64,000 nucleotides of DNA from Cladorrhinum sp. PSN259 (Eukaryota; Ascomycota; Sordariomycetes; Sordariales; Podosporaceae), in assembly GCA_033725935.1 (NCBI GenBank), contig MU867066.1:310001-374000 (forward strand). The letters run 5' to 3'. A program made the position numbers and the translations under genes. This document shows positions 46,229-58,177 of this stretch, piece by piece. The first letter of the stretch is position 1. Every line of letters begins with the position of its first letter. The notes beneath the pieces are model-generated. The model was not told the origin of the DNA, searched no databases, and was given only the letters and a program-made list of their open reading frames with translations.

Positions 46229-49200
46229 CTTGTCTCTGTGTTACGTGTACGGCCTCTGAATGGTTGATCGCCCTTTGGTGTCTTGGGGCGGTCTGCAGTC
46301 GACGTCCAGATTGGGATGCGATGGAGGGGCTTGGAGCTGGACTCGTGACGTTGTGTGGGGTCAAGACACGCAGGAGGCAGTGAATGGATTGGGTAAGGGA
46401 GACACGGGGACTTCCTGGTAGTAATAAGTGTCGTGTCAATGCAGCAAGCCGCTGTTTGTCTTGTTTTTTTCGTGTTTGGAGAGGAATCCCGTTTCTTTTG
46501 TGTCTCGAACCTTCAATAGTCGCCTGTAATTTCTGGCGCCAGGGATCAGTAAAAAGTATTGGCAATTGCATGGATAATTCACGTGCATGTGTCGGGGGCG
46601 CCCGCCGGCCCTCTGTGCTGGAAAGATAGCTGCTGGCCGTGCGAAGCTTTACTGAGTCTGGAAACCACTGTGCAGTAGGGGGCGCACTGGAGGAGCCACT
46701 AAAGGGAGGGGAAAGACGGGAGGTGGGAAAAGGTGGGGCGTGCATTGATGAGGGGATTTGCTCTGCAGGATTCCAGGAAGCTTTCCTCCTCACGCCTCCT
46801 TCCCAATTCCCCAAAAGCCGGGAAATTGGAGGGGGATCCCAGACTGGATTGCATCGGCTTCGAGCTTCCTTCCACGGGACATCAAGGAAAAAAAAAACGA
46901 CAAATGCAACGAGAATTAACGTACCCGAGATTCCTTATTATTCCGTTCCGTCTTTTTTTCTTCGATTGTCCAGATATATTGGGCGTCGAATGCAGGCCAC
47001 TCCCTGGTTTTCGTGTGTCTCGGGGTCCAATGTTGAGATCGGATGCTTCTTCTTCTTGCCCAACCTCAGTCAATTTCGGTACACGTAAGATAATAAAAAG
47101 GATTTGAATTTTGAAAAGGTAATTGGTGAATTCTATCCCCAGGCTGTCAATTGCTCCCCGCAGAAGAAACCTTTTCGCCTTCTTCAGCTTCGATCGAACG
47201 AGAGATGGGCTGATCGGCAAAAAACGGTTTCCCGGGAGTTGCTTCTTCTTGACTGCTCGGCGATGTCCACAGCGGGGACCTGGGGGACGAGTCAGGGGTT
47301 CGCAGCGGGAGCTCAGATCTCTTTATATTCAACATTTGTTAGTGTTCGCGTTGGAAACGTCCCTGCCTCGCAGAGTTGGCTCTCGAATGGCGCCTCGCTT
47401 CTGCAACTGGAAATATTTGCAGCTTCTCTGCAACGCCAGCATCTCACAACCACTGGAACCCCAAAACCTGGCCGACCCGTGGTGCCGCTAGTCTCTCGTT
47501 AGCTGGCGATTAGCGACGGCGTGGATGCCCTCACAGGCCTTCTGTGGTCCTCCCAGCGGTCGAGAACCAATTCGAGCCCCCACCAGATACCCACCACTCT
47601 GGGCGAATCGCGCATCCCTGTCGAAGCCACCCCCGGGAACTCTTCCTGTTCGCTGTCCGCAGTAAAATGGCGCTGCAGATGGAAAGCAGATGGAGCACCC
47701 ACAAGACGGGCGTCCCATGCCAAAGAACACGGCTCATCTGCAGGTCCGGATTTAACGTCAATCCGCAGCACCACCAAAGCCGCCCACAATGTCACGCTGC
47801 GCAACGGGCGAGCTTCGTTTGGCTGTTGTTCCCTTCCAGAATCCTTCCAGCTTCAAAAACACAACACGGCTTTCCCCCGGCTGAGAGGGTCCGTACCAGG
47901 TTGCAGTTGTCGAATATCGATGCCACGGTTGTTCATTCGCCATGTGCTCTCTCAAAATGGACAATATTGGATAATATTGGATCTGAAAAGTGGATGTGTG
48001 GAATAGGGTCCCATCATCCTCTGGCCACATTGTTGCTTCCGTTGAGAGAGGCACAAAACCAACATCAACAACCACCCCAGTCAACCCAGGTCGACTCTCT
48101 CGCTGGCACTCGCACTTTGTGACCCCTTGAGACAAGGTTGAGGATTCGTCATTTCAGATCTCCTTCTTAATCTGCAAGATGGCGCCAAGCTCGGAGCATT
48201 GGTAACCCAAAATCTCTCGGGCTCGACGCCGTCCCTTTTTGTCTGCGATAGCTCGGGGCAAGCGCAGGATGGAGACAATGTGACGAACCCATCAATCTGG
48301 GTTGTCCTGGTCTTTGGATCTCCATTGGCGTCCCCGCCGTCCTTCAGTCCCTGTCTGCTAGGGTCACGGACCCCGAGCATGTCCCGAAAGAAACATTGGA
48401 AGGAAAGCTTGGACATTCGAGAAACGCATCAGAATGTCCTCGGCCCTGGCCAAAGTGTTGCTAACGACGATGATACTGTGGCTGTGGCCTTTTCAATTTT
48501 GATCTTCGGCTACGACGTATCGAAATTACCTTCCCAGGGGGGTGTCATCCTGTGAGAAAGGCGTCGACAGGGAACTACAACCTTCCCAACAGGTAACCGA
48601 CGTCTCATATCACATCTGCCCATTGCCAGCATCCATCACATACGGCACAAAAAGGAATCACAAGAAAAAGAAGTTTTATGAACGGAGTTGGGTTTTGGCA
48701 GGCACAGTCGCCAAGAAGAGTCCGTCGACCTGTCCGGCACCTCGCTAACGCCTTGTCGGGCCCTTATTAATTACGGAATACGTTCCCTAGTCGCCCGAGG
48801 AATCCATCACGGCGGGACACCACGAGGCAAGAGGAGACTGAAGATCCGGCAGTGTAATAAAAGAAGAAAGAAAAATACAAAATCAAAACAGATTCAGACC
48901 CGAGGACCGAGGACCTGCCCTAAGCGGGAACGAGTCGCTGATCCGGGGCGGGTTCCTGGTTATCTGCGTGGCTGCCACGCGATATGTGGATGCTGCACCG
49001 AAAGGCCTGAAATGGTGATCATTCTTCTGCTTCATTTCCACTTGCAACACACGTTGTTACTGTGATAAGTAAACAAGATCTCACTGTTCCATTCCCTTTG
49101 GCGTTGGAGGCTATCCGGTCTCAATTCGGGCCGGAGTCCGGTCTGTTACACGGGCTATTCTGCGGTCTCCAGTCTGAAAGATTGTGGAGTTGTTCAATTT

Positions 49201-50450
49201 TTGTTTACTTGGATCTCGATGAGCCCCTGAATCTTGATTGTCGGACTCCGCTTTGTGTCACCACAGCCTCCTGGGGGACTAATAATTAGCGCAATGGAGT
49301 GCTCAGCCACAGTTTGAGGATATCCAGCAGGTTTTCGTTGACAAAAGTCAACGAAGAAAGAGTAAGTTCTGAAGAAGACCGCGGCATTTCGCCTGGTTAC
49401 GCAGTCCGTCACCTACCCGAGGAAAGTACGACAAATTAGCACCTGGCAGAACTGGTACTCTCTTTCTATCCACAGTTTGACAGCACCCCCTTTCCTTCCT
49501 TTTCACGGCATCCACCCTTCCCACTCCGTGTCAACCTTCATTTCATCCCACTCTGATGGGCCACGGACTGTACGCTTCTCATCCATATCTATGCAGCTAC
49601 GCTCAAAGCAAACAGATCTCTAAAGCATACGCAATGCACTGTTGATTGCTTGTTGACGGAGAACTTTTGATATTTAAAAGCGCCGTTTATCATTACATTT
49701 AGCAAAGAAATCATAGAAACGTTACACCTTAATCAAACGTTGAGCGGGTGATTCGTAATCCAGAAAGCAATCAACAGAAAGCGCGTGAGTACACACGCCC
49801 GTTTGAACAACAGCAACAACCAAACAAGGCGGTATTGTAGTTCGGAAGCGGCCCGTGAACAGGAAGGAGTTTGCTCGGAGCAGCGAAGTGGAGGGATTTT
49901 TTTTGGTTCAGAATTGCAAATTAAAACAAACTCTTATATCCCAAATACTCTTGGGCCATCTCATGATGTTTATTCACATGATGTTGACGACCTACATGTA
50001 AAAGTATGTTGCCAGGGAGATTCATCCCAGAATTAGACTACGTTGTTGGTGTGCAAATAAATGACCTTGGTGTCAAGTCAACACCCCTTGAGACCCACTT
50101 TTCTGTTCGGCTGTGCTTGACTGGCGCTTCCCACACAACACAGTTATCATTTTTAAGATTAAAACATTTGTGAGATGATGTGATAAAATAACTTGATGCG
50201 ATAAGAAACTTGATAGGATAATGTTAAACTGCGGGTTCCTGGTAGGCATGTACTACAAGCGTGAGGTGTGTGATGCTATCATGAACCCCCTTTTTAAACT
50301 CGGATTTAAATTTTGTTCTCGTCATCATATCAAGGGCAGTTTTGGCGAATAGATACATAAGGCAGACTCGCTGTGCTATCTGACTGGGTAGATAAAAGGA
50401 AGGTATGTGATATCAACCGCAAAAATATCACCACCAACTAATCATCCCCC
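46229..50450. other. 4.2 kb gene-poor stretch
   Basis: No gene I can support. Around 47.1-48.4 kb several frames stay open for 110-190 codons on both strands at once. They overlap each other, lack family motifs, and their codon content looks like mixed GC-rich noise. The URC4 promoter must lie at the left end. T- and A-rich runs occur at several places, for example 46892-46901. Non-coding transcripts or a diverged gene cannot be excluded. Confidence 0.45.
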
Positions 50451-51174
50451 TCAATGCTTGTCGTGAGCGCAGTAGAGCTCCGAGATCTCCTCTTTGTAGC
50501 CACAGAGATTGTATAAATCGTTGTAGTTAGTACACTGGGGGTACCGCAGGCATAGCTTTATGGGCTTGCAGACGGCTGTCGGGTAGGCCGAGTTCTGCTG
50601 TTTGCAGTATGCCGACGTCATGACCTGCTCGATCGGCTTGCTCCAGTGACTGGTTACGAAGCACTGGTAGTCGGAAATACGGGCCCCAAAAGCGTTAGCC
50701 GTGTTTGCGTAAAAGTGGCGGCTGGTATGGGTGTGGGTTTTTGTTTGGTGAGAAAAAAGAGAAAAGAAAAAAAAGAAAAAAAAGAAAAACTTACAAAATG
50801 GGACAGCTCGCCTATATCAGACATAGAATCGCCGTATGGGCAGGACCCATCGGGCTTGTCTGCCGCGTTTGTGCAGGCACAGGCGAAGGTATCAAAGACG
50901 AAGAACCTGCAGTCATTGCCCGAACGGGGAACCGGTTGGTTTCCCCGAGAGAAGGGCTATTGTTAGCCCATCTGGGGGATTAACGACTGTGGAGTGTGTG
51001 GGGTGTATGGTGATTGCGCAGGTGATGATGACCGCTCGGGAAAACGTTAAAGGAAATGAAGAATGAATGGGAAACATCATACGGCGGGTTGTCGTCGTGG
51101 GCGGCGACCTCGGTGGGGGTGGGCGCGGCAAGAACTGCCGCGGGCAAGGCCAAGAGAGTAATAAGGAACTTCAT
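50451..51174 (-). CDS. Small cysteine-rich secreted protein (orphan, effector-like)
   Basis: My best minus-strand model is 51174-51076, 50956-50795 and 50663-50451, 157 residues. The signal peptide is clear (MKFLITLLALPAAVLAAP). The mature protein has 11 cysteines, in blocks such as DCRFFVFDTFACACTN, GSCPYG, SAYCKQQN, AVCKPIKLCLRYPQC and NLCGY, ending AHDKH. The second intron is firm (GTAAG donor, GCTAAC branch, first downstream CAG; polypyrimidine-rich). The first intron is less certain: its donor GTTTCC is weak and the chosen acceptor TAG is close to a branch site, although an intron is required by a downstream stop. I recognise no family. Size, secretion and cysteine content resemble plant-associated effectors or antimicrobial proteins; that role is a guess. 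Confidence 0.72.
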
Positions 51175-52354
51175 GGCGGGCAGAAGCTGAGGATTGCTGG
51201 TTAATGTGGAAGTCTAGAGAGGAAGCCCGTAGATATAAGGCTTAGGCTTTAGGGTCAGAGGCTAGGGCGGTTGGGGGTGCAAACAGTAGTAAGGAAGCGA
51301 GGGCTCGACACCGAGTTGAGGTTACCTAGTTATATATCCTTATAGATCGGTAGACATTCCCCCGCCTTTTTTCTGGTGTTCCATTCGTTTCGCCGTTCTC
51401 CACCTCATATGGCACGTATAAAAGGAAAACATATATGATGGGAAAAAAAACCTAAAGAAAAAAACTTGGAAAATCAGGTCATGCTCGCGTTCCAGCAACA
51501 CCTTAGGATTATACGCAGTAGGGATGGGGGAAATATCCTTAGTAGGCGGTGTGATATAGATGGAATCCCTTTGGAGTGAATCCCTACACTTGCGTTACAA
51601 GGATCTCCATATCGTATAATGCAACGGGGAGTTTAGCATCCTTCTAGATTGGGCAGCCGAGGCTCGGCGAGACAACCAGGAACCCCCGCTGGCACTGCCG
51701 TGCAAAACTGCCAGCCGGCGCTTTGTCGTTGTAGTTGCAAGCATCGCCCTACTTCACCATATTAACGTTGCTATAATCCAACCCAGCAAATGTGAAATAG
51801 CATGGATTGTTGCGCTTACCAATTACAACATAAGCATTCCCTTCGTATTCATACCTGTATGGATGCAACTATGAACCCGTTGATTCACATTCCCTGCCTT
51901 TTTGGTTGACCGAGCTCATGGTCCTTTTTTTTCTTTGGTACGTCCTTGATGGTAATTTGGTAGATCCAGTGAATAATTTTTCAGCCGTGATCTACTAAGT
52001 TTCCTCGTTGTCGAGAACATTTCTATATCCTGCGCCGTATAGCAGTAGGCCCGGATGCCGACGTCGTAGACGTTGTAATGTAGTCCACGACATGCAGAGG
52101 TTTTTTTTTCCTTAAGAAAACAAAGACGATGTATCATATTTAATCAAACTCATATATATACTTTTTCATAAATAAAACAGCCATAATTCATTTCAAAAAG
52201 AACGTTTTCACTTTGCCGCATACATAGTTTGAAATTCTGATCCTGAGTCATCCTCCTAGGTACTATTTGAACGCCCTCTAGTAGCGCCTTCTCATATACC
52301 CCCCCTTCCTCCTGTCCTGCCTCCAACCCTCCGACAGTTCACTCTAGTTCCATT
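51175..52354. other. Intergenic, no gene recognised
   Basis: About 1.2 kb, AT-rich with several poly-A/T tracts. The part next to 51174 holds the promoter of the cysteine-rich protein, with a weak TTATAT element about 55 bases upstream on the minus strand. Confidence 0.5.
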
Positions 52355-52822
52355 TCAAGGAGCGCAAAGCGTCAAAACGACATCCTTGCTCGCCGTGCAG
52401 CTCTTGACCTGACTCCCCGCAGGCGGCACGCCCGTCGGCCAGACAATGCTCCCGCAGCTCGCCTCGTCGCTCTTGGCCACCACCTTCTTGCCGTTGAACT
52501 GGTCGCCAAAGACGTCGCTGAGATCGTACCAGATCGTGGACCCGTCAAGGCTGTAGGCGAAGACGGTCTGCGCCGCGCCCGTGTAGAGACCGTCGGCGGA
52601 CTGAGTGATCTTGAGCGCCTTGCCGCCCGTCACGGGGTCCTTGCGGAACTCTTCGGCGTAGTAGCCCCCGTTCGTGGAGAGGGCGTAAGGGCCTTCGACC
52701 GAGGAACCGACCGAGTGGACGTAGACTGTTTGCGGGCAGAGGTTGACGACTTTGGCGCGGCCGAGGGCTGCCACGAGGGGGGTCGTGCTTGCCAGGGCGA
52801 GGATGGTGAGTTTGGAGAGCAT
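52355..52822 (-). CDS. BYS1-domain secreted protein
   Basis: Single exon of 155 residues. Signal peptide at about 1-19 (MLSKLTILALASTTPLVAA). The mature part shows the BYS1 pattern: VVNLCPQTVYVHSVGSSV, GGKALKITQSADGLYTGA, QTVFAYSLDGSTIWYDLSD, VFGDQFNGKK and the two closing cysteines in SCGSIVW and KSCTAS...LTLC. BYS1 was named from a yeast-phase gene of Blastomyces; family members are small secreted thaumatin-like beta proteins of unknown biochemical role, frequent in plant-associated fungi. A good TATA box lies 150 bases upstream, and four AATTC units (as GAATT on plus) sit directly before the ATG. Confidence 0.9.
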   Translation of the reverse strand: MLSKLTILALASTTPLVAALGRAKVVNLCPQTVYVHSVGSSVEGPYALSTNGGYYAEEFRKDPVTGGKALKITQSADGLYTGAAQTVFAYSLDGSTIWYDLSDVFGDQFNGKKVVAKSDEASCGSIVWPTGVPPAGSQVKSCTASKDVVLTLCAP

Positions 52823-52825
52823 GAT

Positions 52826-52845
52826 GAATTGAATTGAATTGAATT
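52826..52845. repeat. Pentanucleotide microsatellite (GAATT)4 in the BYS1 5' UTR
   Basis: Four perfect GAATT units on the plus strand, a few bases from the BYS1 start codon, hence inside its 5' leader. Confidence 0.9.
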
Positions 52846-52971
52846 GTATTGTGATGGGGCTTGGTTTGATAAGCGTGTGCTGTGAGATGATATGATGAGT
52901 GTGAGTTGATTTTTTGAGTTTGTTGTGATGAAAGAAAGGGGGAATAGATAAGAGAAAACGAGAGGAGGAGG

Positions 52972-52980
52972 TATATATAG
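52972..52980 (-). promoter_or_regulatory. TATA box of the BYS1-type gene
   Basis: TATATATA about 150 bases upstream of the minus-strand ATG at 52822, the best core-promoter match in this region. Confidence 0.55.
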
Positions 52981-54108
52981 CGGATTTGAAGTAACGGACG
53001 GGGCGAATACATTCCAACCTACTTGTGTTACGTCTAGTTGGCTTTTGATGCCAGGACAAGGATCAAGAACCCGTCTACAAGCTAGGTAACCATTGATGTA
53101 GCTTGAAATAGCAATCACTCTCGCAGAGTCTCGGGATGGGATTTCGATCGAGTAACAGAAATAAGATCAATACGAGCTAAGCTACACTTTTGATTCTGGT
53201 TATGTGAATAGAGAGGAATGCAAAGTCTCCATTTAGAATAGCCTGATGCTCAGCAAGGTGAGAAGTCGCAGGGCAGTCATGCGGGTAAGGCCAAGGCCTG
53301 ACATGTTCAAGTTCGTATTACATGGGCTATGAGAAGCCAAGTGCGGGGAATTTTGCAGGTAGTTGAAGTTGAACGGGGTGTAGGTGGTGGTATGACAAGT
53401 GATGGATGTCGCATCGTGCAACCAAGGCCACGCGGTTTATGCTGCAGTGTACTTTTTGCACTCGGGAATAAACCACATGGAGGGAAGGAGAAAAGAATAC
53501 CCAAAGAGGCGTACTGCGTATAAAGAGCCCCGTAATTTATTTGTTCGTGTTACTGAGGGGGGATACTATGCGGTCAACCATGGTTGCAAATTCAGTCACG
53601 AGACCTTGATGGACAAAAGCTCGTATCTGCAGGTCCGTGGTTGACAGCTATTTGGATGCGTCTTGGCAGACGTCGTGATGCTTTTTTGGAGTAGGTACAT
53701 TTGGGGTTTAGAGCCGCGATACCTACCGCTTCAAGCCGAGCCCGTGCGAGCCGTCACTTCCGTCACTGCCGTCAGCCACCACCGAGTGTGCCGGCCCGTA
53801 CATGGCTGTTTTGGGAGAAATTCCGGCAATTGATCAAACTAGCAGAACTCAAAACGGACTGGACTGACTGGACTGGACAGGACAGGCAAACATCGAACAG
53901 GGACTGAGGATTTTCTTACGAGGAAGGAAAGTACCAAGATGAAAATGAAAATTCCTCTGAATTTGACTTTCATGCTTTCCAAATCCGGACTCGAATATCA
54001 AGCAATCTTATCGAATCAAAGTTGAATGGAGGAAGGAGCTAGACGTATTCATAGATGGATGTACAGTACAGAAATCCCACCGAGTTGATGCCTGCTCACA
54101 CCTCCCCA

Positions 54109-55675
54109 TCATCCCCGCTTGGATCCCTTTATCCAAAGATTCGACTGCGAATGGATTCCAATATTCTTGGTCGTCCACGGATTCGTCGGATCAACCACAA
54201 CCAAATCAAACCGTCTCAGCAACTCCACAAACACCTTGTTCAGCTCTATCAGCGCAATGGTCTTGCCCAAACACTGCCACCGACCATAGCCGAACGTCAA
54301 TTCCAGAGTCGATTCCATCTCCTTCAGCTTCTCCGGTCCGGCCTCCAGCCACCTCTCAGGACGAAACTCGGCCGCATCTTCGCCAAAAATCTCGGGCCGA
54401 CGCATAACCCCCCATGCGCAGTACCCAACCCACGTTCCAGCAGGTAAATGCACACCCTTGAATGTATCGCCGCCTGGAGGGACTACCTTGGGCGATACAC
54501 CTGACACAGGCGGGAAGATGCGCATTCCCTCCTTGATGGTAGCTTGCAAATAGGGGAGCGTCCTTGCCTCGGCATCGCTGATGATGCTCTCCTCATCACG
54601 ACCGGTTATACCCCGCGCTTCAAGCTCTTTGCGAAGAGCCTCCGCCACGCGGGGATTCGTAATAACATGCAACAGGGTCGCGCGAATAACCGTCGCCGTT
54701 GTGTCAGAGCCGGCCAAGATCTGGATTACTATCTCATTGTTGGCTTCGTTCTGCGTCAGACCGTGTTTCACGAACGACCCCAACATGTCATTTTTGAGTT
54801 TCGCCGAGGGACCAAATCGTTCAGCTGATTTATCCCTGGCAATCTTCTTGATCCTTCCGAACCCAACTGTATCCTCGAATTTGACGAGGGATCTGAAACC
54901 GGGCATCGACAGCAAGTTTATGAGCCACGGCCATAAACTCAGAATGAGCATGGCTTTCAGTCCTGCTTCTATTTCTTGGATGTAATGATACAGGTCGCTG
55001 TCGGAAGGGATAAAGCCAAATGCCTCGCCGTAGGAAATGTCCGAGATGGCGTCGAGAGTGAAGTACTGTGCTTTGCGAGCAAAGTCGAAGGGCTTGTTTT
55101 GGCGGATGTATTTCTCTTCCAGGAGGGTGATGAGAGCTCGGATGTTACGATCGATTCTGGGCTCGACTCCTTCGACTTCTTTTCCCGAGTATCCGGCGGC
55201 CATCTTTGAGCGGAGCTTAGCGTGGGTGGTGTCGTCTACGGCGGATAATATGTGGTCGACTCCTGGGTCGACTTGGAGTGCAGTGTAATAGCTGCTGCGT
55301 TGATAGCCGGTTCTCACGTTGAGCATTCGTTTCATTAGGTCCGGGTCGTCGGTGACGAGCATGTTTGGAGCGATGCGTGCGATCCGTCCTTGGGTGGGTT
55401 GCGTGAGCACAAGATCCAGAGTAAGTTGAGGATATCACGTATCAACACTCACCATACTTCTCGGTGACTTCATACAACTTCAGACACATCTGCCCGCCCC
55501 ACTCATTCTTTAGCCACCACCATTTTGACAGCCCGGCAAGAGGAGGCCCGGGGATGTGACGCAGTCGATAATATTGATGGATGGTTGAGACCAGCAAGTA
55601 TGACCCTGCGACGAGAACGGTGGTTGCCAGCAAGAGTTGAAGACTCTCAAAACCGAGAGGAAGTAAGTGTGGCAT
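54109..55675 (-). CDS. Cytochrome P450 monooxygenase (pisatin demethylase-like group)
   Basis: Minus-strand exons 55675-55453 and 55388-54109 give 500 residues, full P450 length. The N-terminus has a membrane anchor (LQLLLATTVLVAGSYLLVS) and the proline hinge RHIPGPPLAGLS. Catalytic landmarks are LAGSDTTATVIRATLLH (I helix), KEGMRIFPP (ExxR), FRPERWLE and the heme loop FGYGRWQCLGK with its Cys ligand. The overall pattern, including GRIARIAPNMLVTDDPDLMKRM, resembles the pisatin-demethylase-like fungal group, which hydroxylates or demethylates secondary metabolites or plant phenolics. That subgroup call is tentative. It is transcribed divergently from a LaeA-like methyltransferase 989 bases away, with TATA-like elements on each side. 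Confidence 0.95.
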
Positions 55676-56664
55676 TGTTATGCTCTGTAACAACTACCAA
55701 CGGCGGCTGATTTAAAAAAATACAAGATTCAGTTCATCTGGACAAGCACCATTTGAGAGGGGCATGCCGGCCTATATATATGTTTCTCCTCGGACTTGTG
55801 TTTCTGCTCCCTCAGACTGCGCAAGAACAGGACATTTGCCCGTGTCCATTGCATGTCCCCCTCACACAATGAGTTTCTATGACCACCAGAGATCGGTGAT
55901 ATTACTGGTCTTGATCAACAGCCAAGCATATCAAGTTGAATCAACGCCACCCTATTCATTCCCATTCCTTGTAACTGGAATAGGTATGGTTGATATTGAC
56001 GATAAGGTAATGAGATGGGTGTCAACCCACTTATAACCCGGCCCCGCATTGTCATCTGCAAGAAGGCTTGCACTAGTCTAATCCGTGATAAGGTGACATG
56101 CTCCGCACATTCATTGTTTGAGGGATGCAAGTTCTGGCTACCCTCGCTTCGAGTGTTGAAGTTCCTTTTTAGGAGGAGACAGGGAATAAATGCCGCCTTG
56201 AACAGTTAGTTACCCGTGCCTAAAATCCTTTCCAGTGGCCGGGGAAGTAGACAGGGGTTACCCCGCTGTTTATCTGGCCAGTGGCTGGACCACTGACCCT
56301 TGACTGTGCCGAATGGCTGCATGTTGGCTTGCTCGTGCATTCAATGGTGGCATTGGTACCACGGGGTATGTTCGGGTGGTGGTGGTCGGGTTTGAGCGAC
56401 ACAGCATAAAAGAATTGGGAACCGATTGAGGGGCCGGAATCCCTCATTGAGAACAAAAGAAATGTTGTGATTTAACCCCGCTGACATCCAACCACAGCCC
56501 GGCCGTCCACTGCACATCCTTTCCTCTGTCTGTTTCTTTATCACATCACAAAACTTGCGGGTGTGCATTAATACCGTTACATATATATATATACACTCTT
56601 TGTGTAACTCGACCCACACCTTTTGCTACTCCTCCGCACACAACCTCCCACAAAGAAACAAACC
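55676..56664. promoter_or_regulatory. Divergent promoter region between P450 and LaeA-like methyltransferase
   Basis: A TATATATAT stretch at 55773-55781 lies about 100 bases from the P450 ATG, and an alternating TA run at 56580-56593 lies about 75 bases from the methyltransferase ATG. Both fit core promoters facing outward. No gene between them. Confidence 0.6.
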
Positions 56665-58177
56665 ATGTCCAGTCCACCAGGCGGAGCCGGCGCCCGGTCT
56701 CCGGCATCTGCGGCTAGAGGCAGCGCAGAACCGCAGACTTCACAGACGCAGACGCAGACGCAGACGCTGGCCGAACAGGCCGCCCAGGATGCCGCTGCCA
56801 TTGTTCCCGATGATAATCTTGCCGAGGAGGAAGTCACAAATGACGGGGACTCGGCCTTTGAGGAAGCGCAGTCTTCGTCTGCTTCGCTTGCGAGCAGTAT
56901 CCTAAGGTATCGCCAGGAGAACGGAAGGACATATCATGCTTATAAGGATTTGGGTATTTTACTCCCTGTCAACACAATGCAAAGTTGGGTAAAAAATGGT
57001 TGCTGATGATGAAAATTTTTTTTTTTGTGTAAATTAGCATACATCCTACCAAACGACGAATCCGAACAGGAGAGACTCGACCTGCAGCATCACATGTTTA
57101 CGCTGACGTTTAATAACAAGCTGCACCTCGCTCCCCTGCCTCAGGAAGTTGGGAGGGTGCTTGATGTCGGCACCGGCACGGGTATCTGGGCACTTGACTT
57201 TGGTAATTTTTTCTTTCAACCCACCCCTTAGGCCACTAAGTTTTAAAATTACAGTCAAAAACTGATTGATCCATGTTTCAATAGCGGACGAACACCCCGA
57301 ATCAGAAGTCATCGGAGTCGATCTCTCCCCGATCCAACCTGCTTTGTATGTTTCTTTTTCCCCCCCAAACTTCTCATTATCTCTCTCACCCATTCTAATT
57401 TTATATATGTATGAGTAATATAGTGTCCCACCCAACCTCCAATTCTTCATAGACGACATTGAAGAACCCTGGACCTTCACCCAAAAGTTTGACTTCATTT
57501 ACGCCCGCATGATGACGGGCTCCTTGGCTTCGTGGCCCAAATTGTTTGACCAGGCCTACGAGAACTTGAGCCCGGGCGGGTGGATGGAGGTCGTCGACGC
57601 CGTCCTGCCCCTCGAATCGGACGACGGGACGCTGACGAGCGAGCACGCCCTGTACAAGTGGTCGAGACACTGCCTGAAGGGAGCAGAGATCGCGGGGAGG
57701 CCCCTGGACTCGGGCGACTTTTACAAGAAGCAGATGGAGGAGAGGGGGTTCGTCAACGTTGTCGAGAGGAACATGAAGTGGCCTCAGTGCGGGTGGGCCA
57801 AGGATGGGAGGCACAAGGAGTTGGGTGAGTTTTGTATTTTTTTTAATTTTTTTTACTTGCAATATGACGGGAAATGATTGCTGACAATGAGAATAAAAAG
57901 GTATCTGGGCGGAAGAAAACTTCGGCGGAGGGATTTACGGACTGAGCGTGGCCATGTTTACGCGCGTCCTGGGGTGGACCGTCGAGGAGGTCGAGCTGTT
58001 CCTCGTCGACGTGAGGAAGGATATCAAGAACAAGTCGATCCACGCTTATTGGCCCATGTGAGTTTTTATTTATTTCCCTCCTTTTCCCTTTTCTCTTCTT
58101 CTTCTTCTTCTTCTGGCTCTCTAACTGACCTGTCTTTTCTGTTTAGCCGTGTTGTCTATGGACAGAAGCCCGAGTGA
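56665..58177 (+). CDS. SAM-dependent methyltransferase, LaeA-like
   Basis: Six exons (56665-56953, 57038-57202, 57285-57345, 57424-57824, 57901-58057, 58147-58177) give 367 residues. An acidic, Ser/Gln-rich tail of about 80 residues comes first, with a QTQTQTQT run. The LaeA-type core follows: SILRYRQENGRTYHAYKD, AYILPNDESEQERLDLQHH, the SAM-binding loop VLDVGTGTGIWALDFAD, EVIGVDLSPIQPA, then NLQFFIDDIEEPW and LSPGGWMEV. The end VVYGQKPE is usual for the group. LaeA itself is a nuclear regulator of secondary metabolism; most of its many relatives have unknown substrates, so a regulatory role should not be assumed. Splice phases all agree, although some introns have weak donors such as GTATTT. 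It is divergent from a P450. Confidence 0.92.

Larger units (their letters stand above)
52823..54108. other. Intergenic between BYS1 and P450 genes
   Basis: About 1.3 kb holding the BYS1 promoter at the left and the 3' flank of the P450 gene at the right. A short GGACT/GGACA-type repetitive stretch occurs at 53859-53883. No gene seen. Confidence 0.5.

Noticed and set aside
47499..48135. Overlapping open frames of 100-190 codons on both strands
   Set aside because: They compete for the same bases, show no motifs or splice structure, and are most likely chance in stop-poor sequence.
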